Positions 9,665 through 18,079 of a stretch of 64,000 bases of DNA are shown here, piece after piece. The stretch lies in NCBI RefSeq assembly GCF_006442965.1, contig NZ_VFWX01000013.1, positions 147,244-211,243 of the forward strand, read 5' to 3'. The notes beneath the pieces are model-generated. The model was not told the origin of the DNA. It saw only the letters and a list, made by a program, of their open reading frames with translations, and did no database searches. A program made the translations under genes and the position numbers. Numbering within the stretch: the first letter of the stretch is position 1; every line of letters starts with the position of its first letter. Origin of the DNA: Mesorhizobium sp. CU3. GTDB lineage: Bacteria; Pseudomonadota; Alphaproteobacteria; Rhizobiales; Rhizobiaceae.

Positions 9665-10723
9665 ATGATCGACGGGGGGGAGGCAATCCGTAAGCTCGCG
9701 CTCAACGTCGCGCGCTACACCGGCCTTGCCCCGCTGGCGAAGCCGTTCGTCGGCGGTATCGGCGCCATCCTGATGCTGCACCGCGTCACCGCGACTCCGG
9801 AGAAACCGAACAGCGTCAACCGCCACCTCAACATCGCCCCGGCCTTCCTCGACAAGCTGATCGCGGACATGAAGGGAAGGGGCTATGCCTTTGTTTCCCT
9901 TGATGAAGCGATCGAGCGCATCAAGACCGGCGGCAAGGGCGGCCAATTCGCGACCATCACCGCCGACGACGCCTATCGCGACAACATGACGGAAGCGCTA
10001 CCGGTGCTGGCGAAGCACGGGGCGCCGATCACCATCTATGTCGCGCCCGGCCTGATCGACGGTGCTGCCGATCTGTGGTGGGACGTGATCGAGGATATCG
10101 TCGACACCAGTTCGCGCCTGACCCTCAAGAGCGCGGCCGGGTCGATGGTCATCGATTGCTCGACGCCGGCCCGCAAGATCCAGGCCATCGTGAGGCTGAA
10201 CGGCTGGCTGACGCTCGAGGTGCCGGAGCAGGAGCAAGGCGCGGCGCTGCGCGAACTGGCGCGCTCGAATGGCTACGAGTTCGGCTCGGGCCGCACATGC
10301 AAATTGATGAGCTGGAACGAACTCGGCGCCATGGCGGCGCATCCGCTGGTGACCCTTGGCGCGCATACCGTGAACCATCGCAATCTGAAGCGGCTGTCGG
10401 AGACCGATGCGCGTCACGAGATCGGCGACGTCCGGCGCATCCTGAAAGAAAAGCTCGGCGTGGAGCCGCGCCATTTCGCCTACCCCTACGGCTATGCCAG
10501 CGCCGTCGGTTGCCGCGAGGTGGGTTTTGCGCGCGACGCCGGTTATGCCTCGGCGGTGACGACACGGCACGGTGTTCTGCGGGCCGAGCATGCCGGTTTC
10601 CTGCATGCGCTGCCGCGCATCTCGATCAACGGCCGCTACCAGAGCGTCGCCCACATCCGCACGATGCTGTCGGGCGTGACGACGCCGCTCGCCAATGCAG
10701 GCAAGATGGTTGTGACTATCTAG
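9665..10723 (+). CDS. Polysaccharide deacetylase family protein (NodB homology)
   Basis: About 352 residues. NodB-type motifs are visible: FATITADDAYRDN (motif 1; Asp-Asp dyad), LGAHTVNHRNLKRLS (motif 2 with the H-x-x-x-H metal pair) and PRHFAYPYGYAS (motif 3). The enzyme should remove N- or O-acetyl groups from a polysaccharide. I choose the ATG of MIDGGEAIRK because AAGGTG lies just before it; an ATG at 9617 is also in frame. No signal peptide is evident, so the substrate may be lipid-linked and cytoplasmic, or the N-terminus may associate with the membrane. Confidence 0.85.
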   Translation: MIDGGEAIRKLALNVARYTGLAPLAKPFVGGIGAILMLHRVTATPEKPNSVNRHLNIAPAFLDKLIADMKGRGYAFVSLDEAIERIKTGGKGGQFATITADDAYRDNMTEALPVLAKHGAPITIYVAPGLIDGAADLWWDVIEDIVDTSSRLTLKSAAGSMVIDCSTPARKIQAIVRLNGWLTLEVPEQEQGAALRELARSNGYEFGSGRTCKLMSWNELGAMAAHPLVTLGAHTVNHRNLKRLSETDARHEIGDVRRILKEKLGVEPRHFAYPYGYASAVGCREVGFARDAGYASAVTTRHGVLRAEHAGFLHALPRISINGRYQSVAHIRTMLSGVTTPLANAGKMVVTI

Positions 10724-10736
10724 CCCTGCGCTTTGG

Positions 10737-11141
10737 TCAGCATTTGTGGAAATAGCGGTAGGTGTCCGGCGCACTCATCCATTTGAAGTTGGCCGACAGT
10801 CCGCCATGCGCGTTGATCCAGCCGCGGATATCCGAGGCATAGGCATTCCACAGCATGCCGGTCGCGTCTGTGCGGTGTGCCAGATGGAAGCCGAAGCTCG
10901 CCGCGGGCGTCACGCAGATGCGGTTGCGTGGAATATAGCCGAGCAGAACGGTGCAGGCCGACTGGCATTTGCCGACGATGCGAACATCGACGCCGCGCGC
11001 CGCAAGCGCCTTCCAGCGTTGACTGTAAGCAGCGACGCTGCCGCCGTGAGCGTCCGAGACGTTGATGGTTTCCGCGGCCGCGACCGAAACGGTGAGCGAT
11101 GCGATAATCAGGGTGATTGCCGAGAACAGCGCCTTCCGCAT
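10737..11141 (-). CDS. Small exported protein with SAC...GFH pattern (possible ClpP/crotonase-like fold)
   Basis: 134 residues with a clear signal peptide (MRKALFSAITLIIASLTVSVAAA). The mature part holds VRIVGKCQSACTVLLGYIPR followed by VTPAASFGFHLA. This order (Gly-x-Cys-x-Ser-Ala-Cys, then Gly-Phe-His) resembles predicted periplasmic ClpP-like proteins of the COG3904 kind, where Ser and His would be catalytic. That family link is from memory and moderate. The start at ATG 11141 is supported by GGAGGG. It points toward, and ends next to, the deacetylase gene. Function unknown. Confidence 0.7.
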   Translation of the reverse strand: MRKALFSAITLIIASLTVSVAAAETINVSDAHGGSVAAYSQRWKALAARGVDVRIVGKCQSACTVLLGYIPRNRICVTPAASFGFHLAHRTDATGMLWNAYASDIRGWINAHGGLSANFKWMSAPDTYRYFHKC

Positions 11142-11247
11142 GCCAAGCCCTCCCTGCCAAGCCATGAAGCCGGGCAAAATAAACTCATGCGCGATCACTT
11201 ATGAATCACGTTAGCGTTTGGAGGGATTTCAGCAGGCGCGACGGCGC

Positions 11248-11463
11248 TCAGCTTTTCGGGCGTGGCTCCAGGATCAGCCATTTGATGATGCCCATGGCCG
11301 GCAGCACCCACAACAGCCCGCTGAACAGGAAGAACAACAGATGCACCACCGGGCCGTATTCGACCAGCCTGGTGACGGCGATGGCCGAGGCGATCAGCGC
11401 ATAGATGATGACCAGCGCCACCAGCAGGATTGTTCCGATCAGCTTTTTCAGGCGAAGGGGCAT
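11248..11463 (-). CDS. DUF2842 family small membrane protein
   Basis: 71 residues with two transmembrane helices (about residues 8-28 and 40-63) separated by a short loop, ending in LEPRPKS. Length and pattern fit DUF2842, small inner-membrane proteins found in alphaproteobacteria. No catalytic residues are visible. It is divergent from ctaA, 151 bases away, and members are often found near respiratory genes, so a role in the membrane or in oxidase assembly is possible but unproven. Confidence 0.78.
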   Translation of the reverse strand: MPLRLKKLIGTILLVALVIIYALIASAIAVTRLVEYGPVVHLLFFLFSGLLWVLPAMGIIKWLILEPRPKS

Positions 11464-11614
11464 GTCGCGGTCCCGTTGACGCCTTTCGCTTAGGCCGAAC
11501 GGGACGCGCGCGCAACCGTCGCGGGCCGGCGCGACGGCGTGCCGCGCTGTCCGGCCTTGCCACGGCGCGAGCCTTGGTCCACCACGTCAGCGTCTCAACC
11601 GCCGGGAAAGCGCA

Positions 11615-12721
11615 ATGGCTGCCATGACCGCCACGGCCCCTTACGCCGCACGCGACCGCGACCTTACCAACCGTGCCCTGGTGCGCGGCTGGCTCTATGT
11701 CGTGCTGCTGGTTCTGTTCGCGCTGGTGCTGGTCGGCGGCGCCACGCGATTGACCGAGTCCGGCTTGTCGATCACCGAGTGGCAGCCGATCCATGGCGTC
11801 ATCCCGCCGCTCAATGCCGCCGAATGGCAGGAAGAGTTCCAGCGCTACCAGCAGATCCCGCAATATACCGAGCTCAACAAGGGCATGAGCCTCGAGGCCT
11901 TTAAGTCGATCTTCTGGTGGGAGTGGGCACATCGCCTGCTTGCGCGGGGCGTCGGCGTCGTCTTCGCCTTGCCGCTCATCTTTTTCTGGGTAACACGCCG
12001 TATCGAAAGCGGCCTTGGCCCGAAACTCGTCGGCATCCTCCTGCTCGGCGGCCTGCAAGGTGCCATTGGCTGGTGGATGGTGGCTTCGGGCCTCGTCGAT
12101 CGCGTTTCGGTCAGCCAGTACCGGCTGGCCACGCATCTGACGCTTGCCTCGGTCATCTTCACCGCCACGATGGTGGTCGCACGAGGCCTTGCGCCGCACT
12201 CCGAGCCGACGGGAGACCGGTCGACGCAGCGGCTCGCCGGCTTTATCGTGCTTCTGGCGCTGATCCAGATCTATCTCGGCGGGCTGGTCGCCGGCCTGGA
12301 TGCAGGGTTGTCCTACAACACCTGGCCGCTGATGGACGGCAAGCTCGTCCCGTCCGACCTTCTGTTGCTTGAACCCGCCTGGCGCAACTTTTTCGAGAAC
12401 CCGAAGACGGTGCAGTTCGTGCACCGCATCGGCGCCTATACGATCTTCCTGGTGGCGTTGTGGCAGATGATCGCCACACGGCGACGCTTGCCGGGCACCA
12501 CGCACTCCCGCCGCGCCACGCTGCTATTCCTGCTGGTCGTCGTGCAGGCCTCGATCGGCATCAGCACGCTCCTGATGCAGGTGCCGCTGCACCTTGCGCT
12601 GACGCATCAGGGGTTCGCGCTGATCCTTCTCGGCTTCGCCGCTGCGCATTGGCGCGGCACCAAAGGCGCTTATCCGCTGCCGACAGGGATCGTCGTCAGA
12701 GCAATTCCAGGAAAAGTGTAG
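11615..12721 (+). CDS. ctaA: Heme A synthase (COX15/CtaA type 2)
   Basis: 368 residues with eight predicted membrane helices. The paired heme-binding histidines sit in WEWAHRLLARGVG, YRLATHLTLA, QFVHRIGAYT and ALTHQGFALIL. VGGATRLTESGLSITEW is the signature N-terminal loop of the alphaproteobacterial and mitochondrial class. The enzyme oxidises the C8 methyl of heme O to make heme A for cytochrome c oxidase. The last codons (VRAIPGKV and stop) are written in a dispersed palindromic repeat, so the C-terminal tail is likely not ancestral. An ATG 9 bases downstream is an alternative start. Confidence 0.95.
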   Translation: MAAMTATAPYAARDRDLTNRALVRGWLYVVLLVLFALVLVGGATRLTESGLSITEWQPIHGVIPPLNAAEWQEEFQRYQQIPQYTELNKGMSLEAFKSIFWWEWAHRLLARGVGVVFALPLIFFWVTRRIESGLGPKLVGILLLGGLQGAIGWWMVASGLVDRVSVSQYRLATHLTLASVIFTATMVVARGLAPHSEPTGDRSTQRLAGFIVLLALIQIYLGGLVAGLDAGLSYNTWPLMDGKLVPSDLLLLEPAWRNFFENPKTVQFVHRIGAYTIFLVALWQMIATRRRLPGTTHSRRATLLFLLVVVQASIGISTLLMQVPLHLALTHQGFALILLGFAAAHWRGTKGAYPLPTGIVVRAIPGKV

Positions 12722-12744
12722 AGCGGTTTTCCGTCCGGAATTGC
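12701..12744 (+). repeat. Dispersed 44-bp palindromic repeat, copy A (overlaps the 3' end of ctaA)
   Basis: The ends are the perfect inverted pair GCAATTCC / GGAATTGC. Inside them is a second pair, GGAAAA / TTTTCC, so the whole element can fold as one interrupted hairpin. Near-identical copies lie at 16563 and, inverted, at 25938; a half copy begins at 41578. This copy starts inside ctaA and supplies its final sense codons and TAG stop. Confidence 0.9.
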
Positions 12745-12765
12745 GTCGGAAGACAGAGCCTGGCG

Positions 12766-13101
12766 TCAAATCCGAAACAGTTCTTTTTGCGTCGACGACG
12801 AACCGTCGAACTCCGCCTGACGCGCGGCGGCAGCCGGCGACACCGACTGGTTCTGGTCGGCCTGCTTGGCCTTTTCGGCGGCTTTCTGCGCGTCGGCCGC
12901 CTTGAGCGCATCGAGCTGCGCCTGCAGCGCGGCGATCTGTTGCTGCAACTGGGCCGCCTCGACCTGATCCTTGGCGGCATCGGCCTGATCCTGCTGGGTC
13001 TGGATCTGGCTTTCGAGCGCCGCTTCCTGAGATGCGTTGTCGGACGACGTGGATGAGGAATATTGCACCGACTGGACGGAGCTCGAGATCGCGCTGACCA
13101 T
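12766..13101 (-). CDS. Small coiled-coil protein, function unknown
   Basis: About 111 residues. A Ser-rich N-terminus (MVSAISSSVQSVQYSSS) precedes a heptad-type helix of about 65 residues dominated by Ala, Gln, Glu and Lys (QAALESQIQTQQDQ, QQQIAALQAQLDALKAAD). The pattern predicts a parallel coiled coil; no signal peptide or membrane span is seen. AAGGA seven bases upstream supports the ATG at 13101 over a longer in-frame start. It runs toward ctaA and ends 22 bases from repeat copy A. Confidence 0.7.
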   Translation of the reverse strand: MVSAISSSVQSVQYSSSTSSDNASQEAALESQIQTQQDQADAAKDQVEAAQLQQQIAALQAQLDALKAADAQKAAEKAKQADQNQSVSPAAAARQAEFDGSSSTQKELFRI

Positions 13102-13207
13102 GGAGAATCCTTTGTGGAGGGCCGGCTCCATCAATAGCCTGTCATGGTGAATCGCTGGTTACCCAACAATTCAGCGATCGGAGTCGCGCGCAGCTGTCAA
13201 ACCAGTT

Positions 13208-13235
13208 CCCGAGCGCTGAGTTTCCAACGCTCGGG
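13208..13235 (-). terminator. Hairpin downstream of argC, possible terminator
   Basis: CCCGAGCG and CGCTCGGG form a perfect 8-bp stem around a 12-base loop, 18 bases past the argC stop on the minus strand. There is no U-run after it, so it may stabilise the 3' end or need a factor. Confidence 0.45.
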
Positions 13236-13253
13236 AAAAGCCTGCATCGATGA

Positions 13254-14186
13254 TCAGTGCTTGATGCCGAGCATCAGGTCGAGGTTCTGCACCGCGGCGC
13301 CCGACGCGCCCTTGCCGAGATTGTCGTAGACCGCAAGCAACAGCGCCTGCGCCCGCTCGTCATTGGCGAAAACATAGACCTTCATCCGGTTCGTGCCGTT
13401 GAACACCTCCGGATCGATCTCCGGTACGCGCTCCATATGCGTGTACGGCGCGACCTCGACCACGCCGCCGTCGATCGCCGCGAAATGGTCGGCAAGCGCG
13501 GCATGAAGCTCGGCGCCGTTCGGCACGCGGTCGAGCCCGCCAAGCTGCAGCGGCACCACCGTGATCATGCCTTGGGCGAAATTGCCGACCGCCGGCTGCA
13601 TGATCGGGTCATGCGACAGCTTCGCATAGGTCCTGAGTTCCGGCACATGCTTGTGCTGCAAGGTCAGCCCGTAGGGCAGGAATTCGGGCGCGTCCTCGCC
13701 CTTGCCGACATAGTCCTCGATCATCGGCCGGCCGCCGCCGGAATAACCGGAAATGCCGTTGACGGCGATCGGGAAATCCGCCGGCAAAAGCCCGGCCGAC
13801 ACCAGCGGCCGCAGCGTCGCGATTGGCCCTTGCGGCCAGCAGCCGGGATTGGCGACGCGCTTCGCGTTGGCGATCTTCTTCGCCTGGTCCTTGTCCATCT
13901 CGGCAAAGCCGTATTCCCAGCCCTCGGCCACGCGATGCGCCGTCGAGGCGTCGATCACCTTGGTGGTGTCGTTCGCAATCAGCGAAACACTTTCCTTGGA
14001 AGCGGCATCGGGCAGGCACAGGATCGCGACATCGGCGGCATTGAGGAATTCTGCCCGGGCCGCCGCTTCCTTGCGGCGCTCCGTCGGGATCGAGATGATC
14101 TCCAGGTCGCTGCGATCGGCAAGCAGCGCCCTGATCTGCAATCCTGTCGTGCCGTGCTCGCCGTCAATGAAGATCTTCGGTTTCAT
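13254..14186 (-). CDS. argC: N-acetyl-gamma-glutamyl-phosphate reductase, type 2
   Basis: 310 residues from the ATG of MKPKIFIDGEHGTTGLQIR, a start typical of the short type 2 ArgC. The catalytic cysteine lies in VANPGCWPQGPIATL, and GISGYSGGGRPMIE and KHVPELRTY follow. The enzyme reduces N-acetylglutamyl phosphate with NADPH in arginine synthesis. It follows speB on the same strand by 29 bases, so arginine synthesis and an agmatinase-like gene may share a transcript. A start 27 bases upstream is possible but would touch the speB stop. Confidence 0.94.
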   Translation of the reverse strand: MKPKIFIDGEHGTTGLQIRALLADRSDLEIISIPTERRKEAAARAEFLNAADVAILCLPDAASKESVSLIANDTTKVIDASTAHRVAEGWEYGFAEMDKDQAKKIANAKRVANPGCWPQGPIATLRPLVSAGLLPADFPIAVNGISGYSGGGRPMIEDYVGKGEDAPEFLPYGLTLQHKHVPELRTYAKLSHDPIMQPAVGNFAQGMITVVPLQLGGLDRVPNGAELHAALADHFAAIDGGVVEVAPYTHMERVPEIDPEVFNGTNRMKVYVFANDERAQALLLAVYDNLGKGASGAAVQNLDLMLGIKH

Positions 14187-14215
14187 CTCTTGCCAAATTC
14201 CCTGCGATTTCAAGT

Positions 14216-15217
14216 CTATATGCCGTGCGCATGATTTATCGCGGCATGGTTGCCATTGTTCAAGTCCTCGGCCCGGGCCTTTCGCTCCGCCAGCAGGCCG
14301 AGATAGTGCATGGCAATGATCGAGCCGGCGATCGCCGTTATATCGGCATGATCATAGGCCGGCGCAACCTCGACGATGTCGGCACCGACGATATCGATCT
14401 GACCAAGCTGGCGCAGCGTCGACAGAATTTTTGCCGAGGACGGGCCGCCGGCCACCGGAGTGCCGGTTCCGGGCGCGAAGGCCGGGTCGAGGCAGTCGAT
14501 GTCGAAGGTGAGGTAAGTCTTCTTGCCGCCGGTGCGCTCGACGATCGCATAGGCGATATCGGAGGCGCGCATTTCCTCGACCTCGTGGCCATAGAGGATC
14601 TTGATGCCGAACGTGTCGGGCGCATGCGTGCGGATGCCGATCTGGATCGAGCGGTCCGGGTCGATGATGCCTTCCTTCGCCGCGCGGGCGACGAACGAAC
14701 CATGGTCGATGCGCTTGCCGTCGTCCGGCCAGGTGTCCTGATGCGCGTCGAACTGCACCAGCGCCAGCGGCCCATGGATCGCCGCATGGGCCTTCAGGAG
14801 CGGCCAGGTGACGAAATGGTCGCCGCCGAGCGTCAGCAGGAACGCGCCTGATTTCAGGATCTTGGCCGCTTCGCGCTCGATCGTGCCGGGCGTCTTCTGG
14901 TGGTTGCCGCTGTCGAGCAGGCAGTCGCCATAGTCGACCACCGAGAGATGCTCGAACAGGTCGCGCGAGAATGGGTATTGCGGATCGTTGTCGAGGATCG
15001 CCGAGGCGCGGCGGATCGCCTGCGGCCCGAAGCGCGCGCCGGGCCGGTTGGTGACGGCGGCATCAAAGGGAATGCCCCACACGACCGCGTCCGCACCCTT
15101 CACGTCCTTGGTGTATTTGCGCCGCATGAACGACAGCGCGCCGGCATAGGTCGGCTCGAACGACGCACCCGTCTTGGAGCGGGCGGTAAACGCGTGGTCG
15201 ATCTCTTGGTTCGCCAT
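14216..15217 (-). CDS. speB: Agmatinase (ureohydrolase family)
   Basis: 333 residues. The binuclear manganese ligands are present in GGDHFVTWPLL, VQFDAHQDTW and FDIDCLDPAFAPGTGTP. The family cleaves agmatine, or a related guanidino compound, to putrescine and urea. The ATG at 15217 has GAGGA upstream; a longer frame exists but adds only eleven residues without support. Closely related ureohydrolases use guanidinobutyrate and similar substrates, so agmatine is likely but not proven. It sits upstream of argC on the same strand. Confidence 0.88.
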   Translation of the reverse strand: MANQEIDHAFTARSKTGASFEPTYAGALSFMRRKYTKDVKGADAVVWGIPFDAAVTNRPGARFGPQAIRRASAILDNDPQYPFSRDLFEHLSVVDYGDCLLDSGNHQKTPGTIEREAAKILKSGAFLLTLGGDHFVTWPLLKAHAAIHGPLALVQFDAHQDTWPDDGKRIDHGSFVARAAKEGIIDPDRSIQIGIRTHAPDTFGIKILYGHEVEEMRASDIAYAIVERTGGKKTYLTFDIDCLDPAFAPGTGTPVAGGPSSAKILSTLRQLGQIDIVGADIVEVAPAYDHADITAIAGSIIAMHYLGLLAERKARAEDLNNGNHAAINHAHGI

Positions 15218-15341
15218 TACGGGTCCTCGGTTTTCATCGGGCAGCCACAACTACAGAACCGGCACGCAACATGCCAGTCACAGCTTGTGGAGAGGGAATG
15301 GCGCTTGGCGAGTGCCATGGCAACACAGGATCTGTATCATT

Positions 15342-16556
15342 ATGGCTGAGACCGCTTTGCTCAATCTCGCTCCGGCCCAGGCCGCGACCCGTGTCGGCTC
15401 GGCAGCCGGCGAGCGGTTCCAGGTCCTCGATTCCTGGCGCGGCATTTGCGCGCTTCTGGTGGCGTTGTTCCATTTCCCGACCACGTCGATGATTTCGCAG
15501 AGCGCCTTTGTCGGCGGCGCCTATCTGTTCGTCGACTTCTTCCTCGTGCTGTCCGGCTTCGTCATCGCCGGCGCCTACGCCAGCCGGCTGAACGAGCCGG
15601 ACGACCTTGCCCGCTTCGCCCTGGTGCGCTTCGGCCGCATCTATCCGCTGCATCTCTTGATGCTCGCCGCTTTCGTCGGCTTCGAAGCGCTGCGCCTGGT
15701 CCTGCCGGCGCTGCACGGAACCGGGCCTGCGCCCTTCACCGGCGGCTTCGACCTGAGGAGCCTCGTCGCCAATCTGTTCCTTCTGCAGGGCATGGGCGTG
15801 GAGGATCATCTGAGCTGGAACGCGCCGAGCTGGAGCATTTCGGCCGAGTTCTTCACCTATCTCTTCTTTGCCGCCGTCGTCTTCACTGCCGGCCAGCGCG
15901 CCTGGATATGGTTCGTCGCCGCGGCTGTCACCGCGCCATTCTTCCTGCTGGCGGTCTCGACGCGTCATATGGACGTGTCTTTCGATTTCGGCTTCATCCG
16001 CTGTCTCTACGGCTTCTCGCTCGGCGCGCTGCTTGCCTGGTTTCAGCACGATTCCATTGCAGAGGCGCGACAGGCGCTTAGCCGCGGGGCAGGGCGCCTT
16101 GCCTGGACGCTGGCGGAGCTGGCGATGATCGCCGTCATCGCCGTGTTCGTTTCGGTCGCGGGAACCAGCAATGCCGGCATCGCCGCGCCGGTCGTCTTCG
16201 CACTGGCGCTTTACCTCTTCGCCCATGAGGGCGGCTGGGTCAGCGCGATCCTGCGCAGCCGGCCGATGCTGCTGCTCGGCTCGCTCTCCTATTCGATCTA
16301 TATGGTCCACATCTTCGTGCAAGCGCGCATGATCAATGTCGGCGGGCTGATCGAGCGCAAGCTCGGTCTCGGCCTTGTCGGCGAATTCACCTTGCGCGGC
16401 TATCCCGCTACCGGATTCGGCGTCGGCTCGCCATGGCTCGGTCTCGCGGCAATGATGGCAATGGTGATCGCCGTCATCGTCACTTCCTGGTTCACCTGGC
16501 GCGTCGTCGAAATGCCGGCGTTGGCCTGGTTCCGGCGCCTCGCCAAGCGGGTTTAG
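15342..16556 (+). CDS. Acyltransferase 3 family membrane protein (OafA/NodX-like)
   Basis: About 404 residues with roughly ten membrane helices. The family opening FQVLDSWRGICALLVALFH is followed by FVDFFLVLSGFVIAGAY, GRIYPLHLLMLAAF and WSISAEFFTYLFF. Such enzymes O-acetylate (or otherwise acylate) extracellular sugars at the inner membrane. Histidine in LFHF and arginine in GRIYP match conserved functional positions. It lies 5 kb from the polysaccharide cluster and could modify the same polymer; this is inference. Repeat copy B begins 7 bases after its stop. Confidence 0.88.
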   Translation: MAETALLNLAPAQAATRVGSAAGERFQVLDSWRGICALLVALFHFPTTSMISQSAFVGGAYLFVDFFLVLSGFVIAGAYASRLNEPDDLARFALVRFGRIYPLHLLMLAAFVGFEALRLVLPALHGTGPAPFTGGFDLRSLVANLFLLQGMGVEDHLSWNAPSWSISAEFFTYLFFAAVVFTAGQRAWIWFVAAAVTAPFFLLAVSTRHMDVSFDFGFIRCLYGFSLGALLAWFQHDSIAEARQALSRGAGRLAWTLAELAMIAVIAVFVSVAGTSNAGIAAPVVFALALYLFAHEGGWVSAILRSRPMLLLGSLSYSIYMVHIFVQARMINVGGLIERKLGLGLVGEFTLRGYPATGFGVGSPWLGLAAMMAMVIAVIVTSWFTWRVVEMPALAWFRRLAKRV

Positions 16557-16562
16557 GCCCGA

Positions 16563-16606
16563 GCAATTCCAGGAAAAGTGTGAAGCGGTTTTCCGTCCGG
16601 AATTGC
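16563..16606 (+). repeat. Dispersed 44-bp palindromic repeat, copy B
   Basis: Same GCAATTCC...GGAATTGC frame as copy A, and the same length. It starts 7 bases after the acyltransferase stop codon and lies in the same orientation as the gene, as copy A does in ctaA. Confidence 0.9.
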
Positions 16607-16697
16607 GCCAAACAGAGAGACAGCTAGCCGGCTTCGTTCACCGGCATGTCATGGGCATCGCCTAACTGGGGCACGACCCGGAACGGAGCGATTCCCG

Positions 16698-17756
16698 ATG
16701 CGAACACTCTGGCTGAGCCTGCTGTTTTCCGCTGCCCTTGCCGGCTCGATGGGCCAAGGCTTAGCCGGTGAAAGCCGAGCGAGCCAGATTCTCGACCGCT
16801 TCGAGCACGCCAACCAATGGCGCGTCCATGTGATGATCGCGGCCCACCGCGCCGGCAGCATGCAGGCCGGCAAGACGCTCTACGCCGAGAATTCGCTGGC
16901 CGCTGTCGAGGGCTCGATCGCCATCGGCGCCGAGATCGTCGAGGTCGACGTCCGGCGTTCGAAGGACGGTCAATTCATCATCATGCATGACAGCTGGCTC
17001 GACCGCACCACCACCTGCAAAGGCGAGGTGCTGGACTACACGCAGGCCGAGCTGAAGAAATGCCGGCTGGTGGTCGAGGGCACCGGTGCCGTCACCAACG
17101 AGACGGTGTCGACACTGCGCGAAATGCTGCTGGCGACCCGGGACAGGATCCTCATCAATCTCGACAACAAGCTGGAGGTGACGGACCTGCCAGGCATGAT
17201 CGCCGAGGCTCGCGATCTCGGTATGGCCGATCAGGTCATCGTCAAGGAGAACCTCTGGAACAGCCAGCGTATCGACGCGGCGAGGGCCGCGCTTGCCAAG
17301 GCCGGCGGCGGCTTCCAGTTCATGCCGATCCTCGCCGACGATGCCGTGCATGACGCCGCCTTCGCCGGTGAGGTCGACAAGGCCTTCGCGCCGCGCGCCA
17401 TCGAACTGATCAATTGGCGCAACGGCGCCGAGACGCTGACCGCGACCGGCGGTCCGCTGTTCAGCACCCGCATGCGGGTGCAAGCCGCGCGCGACGACTG
17501 GCACCTCTGGGCCGACACCTACGCCATCGTCAACAAGCCGGGCGGCTTCCTTGCCGGCGGCCGCGGCGACGAATTGGCCGTCGCCGCTAGCCTGCCGCGA
17601 GAAGCCTGGGGTTTCTGGGTCGACCGCGGCGCCACCATTATCCAGACCGACGAGCCGAAAGCGGCGATCGACTGGCTGACGGCCAATGGGTTTCGGGTGC
17701 CGTATGCGACGGATATCAAGCAAGCTGAGCCGGCGCATACGGCGAGTATTAATTAG
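16698..17756 (+). CDS. Exported glycerophosphodiester phosphodiesterase family protein
   Basis: 352 residues with a signal peptide (residues 1-23, ending near GLAG). The TIM-barrel GDPD motifs are IAAHRAGSM (catalytic His-Arg), YAENSLAAVEGSI, EIVEVDVRRSKDGQFIIMHD (Glu, Asp and His ligands) and LINLDNK. It should hydrolyse glycerophosphodiesters in the periplasm. The usual HRG reads HRAG here, a known variant. The stop runs directly into the repeat mosaic at 17776. Confidence 0.87.
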   Translation: MRTLWLSLLFSAALAGSMGQGLAGESRASQILDRFEHANQWRVHVMIAAHRAGSMQAGKTLYAENSLAAVEGSIAIGAEIVEVDVRRSKDGQFIIMHDSWLDRTTTCKGEVLDYTQAELKKCRLVVEGTGAVTNETVSTLREMLLATRDRILINLDNKLEVTDLPGMIAEARDLGMADQVIVKENLWNSQRIDAARAALAKAGGGFQFMPILADDAVHDAAFAGEVDKAFAPRAIELINWRNGAETLTATGGPLFSTRMRVQAARDDWHLWADTYAIVNKPGGFLAGGRGDELAVAASLPREAWGFWVDRGATIIQTDEPKAAIDWLTANGFRVPYATDIKQAEPAHTASIN

Positions 17757-17775
17757 AGTCGGCGCGAAAGCTGCC

Positions 17776-18073
17776 AATCTCCCCCCTCGTGGGGAGATGC
17801 CCGGCAGGGCAGAGGGGGGCGCGAAGGAATGCCGACATATCGCCGTCGTCATCCTAGGGCGGAGCAAGGAGCGAAGCGACGCGCGCAGACCCTAGGATCC
17901 ATGCCGTGACGCTAAGGCGTTGAAACATTTACAGAATTCTGAACCGTTGCACTCTGCGCCAGAGGTCACGGCATGGATCCTCGGGTCAAGCCCGAGGATG
18001 ACGAACGCGATGGGTTGGCGGGACAGCGCCCCCCTCTGGCCTGCCGGCCATCTCCCCCACGAGGGGGGAGATT
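17776..18073. repeat. Nested inverted-repeat mosaic (rhizobial intergenic repeat)
   Basis: The 323-base gap between the GDPD and aldo/keto reductase genes is nearly all repeat. The outer arms (17776-17822 and 18026-18073) are inverted copies built on CTCCCCCCTCGTGGGGAGAT with a GC-rich extension. An inner pair (GATCCATGCCGTGAC near 17895 and GTCACGGCATGGATC near 17965), and CATCCTAGG/CCTAGGAT and CCTCGGG/CCCGAGG words, are nested inside. It resembles RIME-like elements of rhizobia. It holds no credible gene. Confidence 0.85.
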
Positions 18074-18079
18074 AGCCAA

